This document shows, one piece after another, positions 59,319-64,000 of a stretch of DNA of 64,000 nucleotides. Position numbers and translations under genes: made by a program. The notes beneath the pieces are model-generated. The model saw only the letters and a list, made by a program, of their open reading frames with translations. It was not told the DNA's origin and ran no database searches. This DNA comes from Thermoleophilia bacterium (GTDB lineage: Bacteria > Actinomycetota > Thermoleophilia > Miltoncostaeales > Miltoncostaeaceae): assembly GCA_028285405.1 (NCBI GenBank), contig JANQPH010000034.1:1-64000 (forward strand), read 5' to 3'. The first letter of the stretch is position 1; each line of letters begins with the position of its first letter.

Positions 59319-59879
59319 GTGAGTGAGTTCCCCATCTACGACGAGACCAATGCCCCCGAGGCCGCCCGCGGCACGCTGTCGGGCGCGAAGGCCGCCTTCG
59401 GGTTCATCCCCAACCTGCTCGGCGAGATGGCGGGCGCTCCGCCCGTGCTCGACGGGTACATGGCGCTGAACCAGCTCATCCAGAAGACGAGCCTCAGCCC
59501 GAAGGAGCAGCAGGTCGCGATCCTGTCCGTCTCGCGCGAGAACGAGTGCGACTACTGCGTCGCGGCCCACAGCGCGACCGCGACGATGACCAACGTCCCG
59601 GCCGAGGTCATCGAGGCAGTCAGGCAGGCGGACGACGTCCCGGACGAGCGCCTCTCGGCGCTGTCGCGCTTCGCCCAGGCGGTGGTACGAGATCGCGGCC
59701 GGCCGTCGAGCGACGAGGTGGATCGGTTCCTCGCCGCGGGCTACACGCGGGAGAACATCCTCGAGGTGGTCCTGATCGTCTCGATGAAGACGCTCAGCAA
59801 CTACGTCAACCACATCGCGGAGACCCCGCTCGACCAGCAGTTCGCCCCGTTTGCGTGGAGCGTGCCGCAGGCCGCCTGA
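59319..59879 (+). CDS. AhpD-like / carboxymuconolactone-decarboxylase family peroxidase
   Basis: 186 residues. 'ENECDYCVAAHSATA' holds the CxxC and the proton-relay His of AhpD-like peroxidases. These reduce peroxides with thiols. GTG 59319 is chosen because AAGGAG is 7 nt away; the nearer GTG (59313) is only 1 nt away. A palindrome at 59260-59279 lies upstream. Confidence 0.9.
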   Translation: MSEFPIYDETNAPEAARGTLSGAKAAFGFIPNLLGEMAGAPPVLDGYMALNQLIQKTSLSPKEQQVAILSVSRENECDYCVAAHSATATMTNVPAEVIEAVRQADDVPDERLSALSRFAQAVVRDRGRPSSDEVDRFLAAGYTRENILEVVLIVSMKTLSNYVNHIAETPLDQQFAPFAWSVPQAA

Positions 59880-59947
59880 GATCGCGGGCGACCCGGGGCG
59901 CGACACAGGTGTTGCGGCACCCGCGCAATGCTGGCCTGCGCCCCGGG

Positions 59948-59953
59948 TAGGCT
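59948..59953 (+). promoter_or_regulatory. -10 box TAGGCT for the DUF4389 gene
   Basis: Ends 7 nt before ATG 59961, with no ribosome-binding site. Confidence 0.45.
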
Positions 59954-59960
59954 CGCCCCC

Positions 59961-60551
59961 ATGACCACAGAGGCAGCCCCACCAAGTCATCCCATTCAGC
60001 TGACGCTCGGCGACGATCTCGAGCGGAACCGGCTCACCGTTCTCTTCCGTCTGATCCTGGCCATCCCCCATCTGATCTGGCTCATGCTCTGGGGGGTCGT
60101 CGTCTACTTCGCGGTGATCGGAAACTGGTTCGCCACGCTCTTCGGCGGGCGATCACCCGAAGGCCTGCACAACTTCATCGCCCAGTACCTGACGTACCTG
60201 ACGCACGTTCGCGCGTACCTGTATTTCCTGGCCGACCCCTACCCCGGTTTCATGGGCGACCAGGCCTATCCCACCGACATCACGATCGCCCCGCCGGCCG
60301 ACCAGAACCGGTGGATCACCGGCTTTCGGATCATCCTCGGGATCCCTGCGCTCATCGTCGCGTCGGTGCTCTCCTACGTCGCGCAGGTGCTGGCGTTCTT
60401 CGCCTGGATCGTCTGCCTCTTCATCGGGGCCATGCCGAAGGGCTTCGCCGACATCCTCGGCTGGGTCCTCCGCTTCGAGACGCAGACGAACGGTTACATC
60501 TGGATCCTGACCGACCGCTACCCGAGCTTCAGCACCGACCCAGAGGTGTGA
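59961..60551 (+). CDS. DUF4389 membrane protein
   Basis: 196 residues. Two to three helices, 'LFRLILAIPHLIWLMLWGVV' and 'GFRIILGIPALIVASVLSYV', with 'FATLFGGRSPEGLHNFI' and 'YWR'-like 'HVRAYLYFLADPYPGF'. DUF4389 is common in actinobacteria, of unknown function. ATG 59961. Confidence 0.9.
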   Translation: MTTEAAPPSHPIQLTLGDDLERNRLTVLFRLILAIPHLIWLMLWGVVVYFAVIGNWFATLFGGRSPEGLHNFIAQYLTYLTHVRAYLYFLADPYPGFMGDQAYPTDITIAPPADQNRWITGFRIILGIPALIVASVLSYVAQVLAFFAWIVCLFIGAMPKGFADILGWVLRFETQTNGYIWILTDRYPSFSTDPEV

Positions 60552-60559
60552 GCTCGACC

Positions 60560-60586
60560 GGCCGCGGGCGTGATCAGCCCGCGGCC
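60560..60586. terminator. bidirectional hairpin terminator
   Basis: GGCCGCGGGC-GTGATCA-GCCCGCGGCC, perfect 10-bp stem between the convergent DUF4389 and lipoprotein genes; it overlaps the last codons of the latter. Confidence 0.6.
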
Positions 60587-60915
60587 GTCCGGGGCGGGAA
60601 CTCGAGAAGCTCGGCGATGCCGGTGCTCGTCGAGTAGAAGACCTCGGAGTCACGGTCCAGGAAGCCGGCACCGGACTCGTCGGCGACCCTGATGTCGCAG
60701 AAGTACTGGTCGACGTCGTCCTGGATCGCGGTGGTCCGCAGGCAGCTCACGTCGACGACCCGCAGCGGCGGCGATCCGGGCCGTTCGATCTCGGCGAGGC
60801 GCGCGTCGGCCGCGTCGCGGACCGCCTGCTCGACGTCGTCGGTGCCGCCCCCGCATGCCGCGGCGAGCGCGAGCACGGCGCCGAGCGTCACGCTGATCGC
60901 GGGGAGCCGCCACAC
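60574..60915 (-). CDS. small lipoprotein
   Basis: 113 residues. Signal 'AISVTLGAVLALAAA' with lipobox Cys in 'AAACGG'. The mature part includes 'VVDVSCLRTT...QYFCDIRV', two cysteines likely paired. GTG 60915. The dispersed repeat lies directly upstream. Function unknown. Confidence 0.7.
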   Translation of the reverse strand: MWRLPAISVTLGAVLALAAACGGGTDDVEQAVRDAADARLAEIERPGSPPLRVVDVSCLRTTAIQDDVDQYFCDIRVADESGAGFLDRDSEVFYSTSTGIAELLEFPPRTAAG

Positions 60916-60928
60916 GGGTCGAGTGTGA

Positions 60929-60989
60929 CACCCCTGTGAGCCGAACCCGAGAACGAGCGATGCCCTGCATCGGTCGGTCGCAGGTGTTC
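60929..60989 (-). repeat. dispersed ~60-bp repeat, copy 2 (downstream of tRNA-Leu)
   Basis: Reverse complement matches 2539-2597 with few differences. It begins 10 bp past the tRNA-Leu 3' end. Confidence 0.8.
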
Positions 60990-60998
60990 AGCTCAGAG

Positions 60999-61082
60999 TG
61001 CGGATGAGAGGACTCGAACCTCCACGGAGTTTCCCCCACACGGACCTGAACCGTGCGCGTCTACCAGTTCCGCCACATCCGC
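60999..61082 (-). tRNA. tRNA-Leu(CAG)
   Basis: 84-nt class II tRNA: acceptor GCGGATG/CATCCGC, anticodon loop TTCAGGT (anticodon CAG, reads CTG), long variable arm, T-loop TTCGAGT. TACGCT (61096-61101, minus) is a likely -10. Confidence 0.96.
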
Positions 61083-61113
61083 GAGTGCGGCGGCCAGCGT
61101 AGCACCGGTGTGA

Positions 61114-61296
61114 ATGGCGCCATCAGACGTTTCGCTCCTGCGCGGAAACCTCATCCCGCTGGGTGCTACGGTGCTCCTCGTGCTGATCGCCGCCATCACG
61201 ACACAGGTAGCCACCGGGGCCCGCCCCGCGTCGGCCGGTGTCGTGCCGGCCACTGGGGTAGGCCCCATCCGCGGCGCGATCAGCGTCGGCTCCTAG
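61114..61296 (+). CDS. possible small membrane protein
   Basis: 60 residues with one strong hydrophobic helix ('LIPLGATVLLVLIAAITTQV') and a short Ala/Gly/Pro tail. ATG 61114, no ribosome-binding site. It diverges from tRNA-Leu and precedes pyk. It could be a chance frame. Confidence 0.35.
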   Translation: MAPSDVSLLRGNLIPLGATVLLVLIAAITTQVATGARPASAGVVPATGVGPIRGAISVGS

Positions 61297-61395
61297 GGCG
61301 AGCCCCGAGCCGAGCTCGACGCGCCAGGAGGCGACCGGACCGGTCGCCCCGAAGAGTGCTCCTGCACGCGATCCCACGAGCCCCCAGAGAACGAG

Positions 61396-62877
61396 ATGCC
61401 ACCTCCTCCCCCCCACACGATGCAGCGCTCCAACGGCAGTCCGGTCTTCACCGACGAGGACCTGTGGCGCCGCACGAAGGTGCTGGCGACGCTGGGGCCG
61501 GCGACGGATCCGCCCGAGGTGATGCAGGACCTGATCGACGCCGGGGTCAACGCCGTGCGGATCAACCTCGCGCACGGCTCCCGGGACGAGCACCGCGCGC
61601 GGGTGAAGGCCGCGCGCGAGGCGGCCGCGACGGCCGGGCGGGCGATCGGCGTGCTGCTCGACCTGCAGGGTCCCAAGGTCCGGCTCGGGCAGGCGCTCGA
61701 GCCCCGGGATGTCGCCCGGGACGAGCTGGTCACCTTCGTCGCCGGGACCGCTGCGCCCGACGAGATCCCGGTCGACTGGGGCACCGTCGCCAAGGGCGCG
61801 GAGATCGAGCGCTCGCAGATCGCGATCGGCGACGGCTCGCCGCGGTTCGTTGTCGCCGAGGTCAGCGACGACGGCAACCGCGTGGTCGGCCGGTGCGTGA
61901 TGCCGGGGACCATCCAGCCCCGAAAGGGCATCAACGTCACCTACTCGGACGCGAGCGGGCCGGCGCTGACCGACAAGGACCTCGAGGACCTCGACCTGAT
62001 CACGGAGGTCGATGCCGACTTCGTCGCGCTCAGCTTCGTCCGCGGACCCGAGGATGTCGACCTGCTGCGCGGCGAGCTCGAGGCGCGTGGCAGCCAGGCC
62101 AGGATCATCGCCAAGATCGAGCGCCTCGAGGCCGTCGAGCGGCTCGGCGAGATCGTCATGGCCGCCGAAGGAGTGATGGTCGCGCGGGGTGACCTCGGCG
62201 TCGAGGCCGGCGTCGCTCGCGTGGCCCTGCTGCAGAAGCAGATCATCGAGAAGGCCAAGCAGGCGGGCCGGCTCTGCATCACCGCGACGCAGATGCTCGA
62301 GTCGATGATCGAGGCCCCCGAGCCGACCCGCGCCGAGGCGCTCGATGTCGCGAACGCGGTGCTCGACGGCACGTCGGCGGTGATGCTGTCGGCCGAGTCG
62401 GCGATGGGTCGCGATCCAGGCGCCGTCGTCCGAGCGATGGCCGAGATCGCCTCAGAAGCCGAGAGCTCGGAGGACATCTACGCGATCGACCTCGACAACC
62501 CCGAGGTCGGCGTCGCGGCGATCATGAAGGCCGCGGTGCTCCTCGGTCGCGACACCGGAGCCGGCCTCCTGCTGATCCCCACCGCATCGGGTGGATCAGC
62601 CCGCGCCTGCGCGAAGTACCGCCCCGAGCGGCCGATCGTCGCGCTCGCGCGCGATCGGCGCATCGCCGCCCAGCTGACGCTCGACTGGGGCATCGTCCCC
62701 GGCGTGCTCGAGGACGCCGACGGAATCGACGACCTGGTCGGCACCTCCCTCGCCGCGGCCCGCCGCCTGACCGGACTCGCGGACGAGACGACGGTGGTCC
62801 TCACCGCTGGCGGCGTGATGACCGGCGAGGAGGACACCAACGTCATCGTCGTCAAGCGCCTCGGGGACGACAGCTAG
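61396..62877 (+). CDS. pyk: pyruvate kinase
   Basis: 493 residues. 'VLATLGPATDPPEVMQDLI', 'VRINLAHGS', the active-site 'IIAKIERLEAVERLGEIV' with Lys, 'VARGDLGVE' and 'TATQMLESM' are complete; the C-terminal allosteric domain is present. Final glycolytic step, PEP + ADP to pyruvate + ATP. The start may be ATG 61396 or 61420; the first eight residues are Pro-rich and unlikely to be conserved. Confidence 0.95.
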   Translation: MPPPPPHTMQRSNGSPVFTDEDLWRRTKVLATLGPATDPPEVMQDLIDAGVNAVRINLAHGSRDEHRARVKAAREAAATAGRAIGVLLDLQGPKVRLGQALEPRDVARDELVTFVAGTAAPDEIPVDWGTVAKGAEIERSQIAIGDGSPRFVVAEVSDDGNRVVGRCVMPGTIQPRKGINVTYSDASGPALTDKDLEDLDLITEVDADFVALSFVRGPEDVDLLRGELEARGSQARIIAKIERLEAVERLGEIVMAAEGVMVARGDLGVEAGVARVALLQKQIIEKAKQAGRLCITATQMLESMIEAPEPTRAEALDVANAVLDGTSAVMLSAESAMGRDPGAVVRAMAEIASEAESSEDIYAIDLDNPEVGVAAIMKAAVLLGRDTGAGLLLIPTASGGSARACAKYRPERPIVALARDRRIAAQLTLDWGIVPGVLEDADGIDDLVGTSLAAARRLTGLADETTVVLTAGGVMTGEEDTNVIVVKRLGDDS

Positions 62878-62886
62878 CCGCAGAGG

Positions 62887-63570
62887 TCAGCCGCCGCTGT
62901 CGGCCCACGAGTCCCAGTGGGCGAACTCGCCGAGCGGTGCCCGCGCACCCGGCGCGAAGTCGGTCCCGATGGTGTGGGCGACGGGGATCAGCGCGACCTG
63001 CATCACCTCGTCGTAGGGGATGTCGAGGATCTCGGCAGCCTCGCGCTCGTGGAACAGGTGGATCGTCGTCCACGCGCTGCCGAGCCCGCGCGAGCGAGCC
63101 GCCAGCATGAAGCTCCACGCCGCGGGCAGCACCGAGCCGAAGATCGAGGCCTGGACCACGTTGGGCTCTCCGTCGGTGCGGCCGCGGATGCACGGGATCA
63201 CGTGCACCGGGACGCGATCGATCACCTTCGCAAGGTGCGCCGCCGACCGGCCGATCCGCCGCTGACGCAGGCGCCCCTCCTCGTCGGCGGGGCGGACGTG
63301 ACCACCGGCGCCCCGCCCGCCGATCCCGTGCGTCGCGTACCGCTCCCACCCCTGGCGATAGACGTCGCCCAGCGCGGCCCGCTTGGCGGGGTCGGTGACC
63401 ACCACGAACGCCCAGCTCTGGCGGTTGCCGCCGCTCGGCGCCTGCTGGGCCAGCGAGAGGCACTCCTCGATCAGGTGCCGCTCGACGGGACGATCGAGGT
63501 CGAGCCGCCGCCGCACGGTGCGCGTCGTCGAGAGCAGCTCGTCGGGTGTCAGCTCCAGCAGATCGGCCAC
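62887..63570 (-). CDS. nitroreductase-family flavoprotein
   Basis: 227 residues. 'TTRTVRRRLDLDRPV', 'QQAPSGGNRQSWAFVVV' (FMN site) and 'GLGSAWTTIHLF' are nitroreductase-fold landmarks. NAD(P)H-dependent reduction of nitro or quinone-like substrates; actual substrate unknown. GTG 63570 starts the conserved region. Confidence 0.88.
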   Translation of the reverse strand: MADLLELTPDELLSTTRTVRRRLDLDRPVERHLIEECLSLAQQAPSGGNRQSWAFVVVTDPAKRAALGDVYRQGWERYATHGIGGRGAGGHVRPADEEGRLRQRRIGRSAAHLAKVIDRVPVHVIPCIRGRTDGEPNVVQASIFGSVLPAAWSFMLAARSRGLGSAWTTIHLFHEREAAEILDIPYDEVMQVALIPVAHTIGTDFAPGARAPLGEFAHWDSWADSGG

Positions 63571-63607
63571 ACCCGGATCGTGGCAGGCCTCGCCCTCGGG
63601 CGCCGCC

Positions 63608-64000
63608 TCACCGGCGCAGCTCGCTCTCGATGAGCTCGTACCGCGGCGAGTCGAGCGAGCCAGCCAGGAGCACCGCCCGAACGACGCTCTCAGATCCCGA
63701 GACCGCCCGTGCGATGAGGATCTGCGAGCGGCCGGGGACCGCTTCGATCGACCCCCATGCGTATTCGTCCCGACCAAGACTGGAGCTCTCCACCCGCATC
63801 AGCGGAGCAGCCGGCGGTCCGCCCGCTCGGCTCCAGGCCAGGGTGACCACCCCGTCGCCGGCGACGCCACGAAGGTGCGGCGGTGGCGGAGCGAACCGCG
63901 CCTCCGCCTCCTGCGCTGGCACCGCCCAGCGGGCCACGCGGCTGCTCGTCGACGCGTCGCCGCCGAGGACGGCTGCGTGGATCGCCCCGCCGTCTGCCCG
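63608..64000 (-). CDS. hypothetical protein, partial at the window edge
   Basis: The frame is open to base 64000, so the 5' part is missing. The visible ~130 residues have a Pro-rich turn and strand-like pieces ('GVVTLAWSRAGG', 'SQILIARAVSG', 'VVRAVLLAGSL'), suggesting a beta-sandwich domain. Not recognised. Confidence 0.45.
   Translation of the reverse strand, partial: RADGGAIHAAVLGGDASTSSRVARWAVPAQEAEARFAPPPPHLRGVAGDGVVTLAWSRAGGPPAAPLMRVESSSLGRDEYAWGSIEAVPGRSQILIARAVSGSESVVRAVLLAGSLDSPRYELIESELRR

Overview
This is a 64 kb piece of chromosome, very rich in G+C. It has tightly packed genes, many GTG/TTG starts and many TAnnnT-type -10 boxes 6-8 nt before a start codon, which points to leaderless transcription. 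With CarD, an RskA-type anti-sigma fragment, DUF4389, Tim44-domain proteins and an ECF sigma factor beside an Ogt gene, this suggests an actinobacterium, perhaps of the Thermoleophilia/Solirubrobacterales type. That lineage call is inference; no rRNA gene is present.

Most of the window is ordinary core genome. 0-8.6 kb: anti-sigma fragment, CPA1 antiporter, tRNA-Thr, bioY, msrB, aldehyde dehydrogenase, an MTA/SAH nucleosidase and a Vps62-like membrane protein. 11.8-33 kb: SDR, LLM oxidoreductase, hflX, ogt, ECF sigma, a duplicated alpha/beta hydrolase, an AlkC-like glycosylase, pentapeptide protein, carD, a MarR divergon, gltX, nfo, aldo/keto reductase, PadR and a CPA2 antiporter. 40.5-64 kb: DEAD-box helicase, hemolysin III, ppc, two Tim44-domain proteins, phosphoesterase, a DUF1295/CFA-synthase pair, an O-antigen-ligase-like fusion, trkHA, a phosphatase/fructosamine-kinase pair, an AhpD-like protein, tRNA-Leu, pyk and a nitroreductase.

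Two accessory islands interrupt this, each anchored at a tRNA. The first (about 3.0 kb) lies between tRNA-Pro(TGG) and a 28-bp copy of that tRNA's 3' end, 27/28 identical. It carries a TIR-like nucleotide-binding protein, a DUF2188-like protein, a membrane protein and a classical TIR protein with an unassigned C-terminal domain, and no integrase. The second (about 7 kb) follows tRNA-Gly(TCC) and is bracketed by two diverged direct repeats of about 120 bp. It carries a hypothetical protein, a GIY-YIG-like protein translationally coupled to a DUF6884 protein, a 593-aa protein with two HEPN-like RX4H motifs, a SIR2-like protein and a PIN-like nuclease. NAD-cleaving and RNA-cleaving effector folds with integration scars make both islands candidate anti-phage loci. 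The dual-HEPN protein and its partners are the best candidates for an undescribed system.

Other points of interest are a DEAD-box helicase whose best start codon is ATC, an O-antigen-ligase/acidic-linker/TfoX-like fusion with a likely CTG start, a hydrolase whose first half has lost its catalytic residues, and a roughly 60-bp dispersed repeat found downstream of two different tRNA genes. Gene calls rest on motif reading and family knowledge; no database search was possible.
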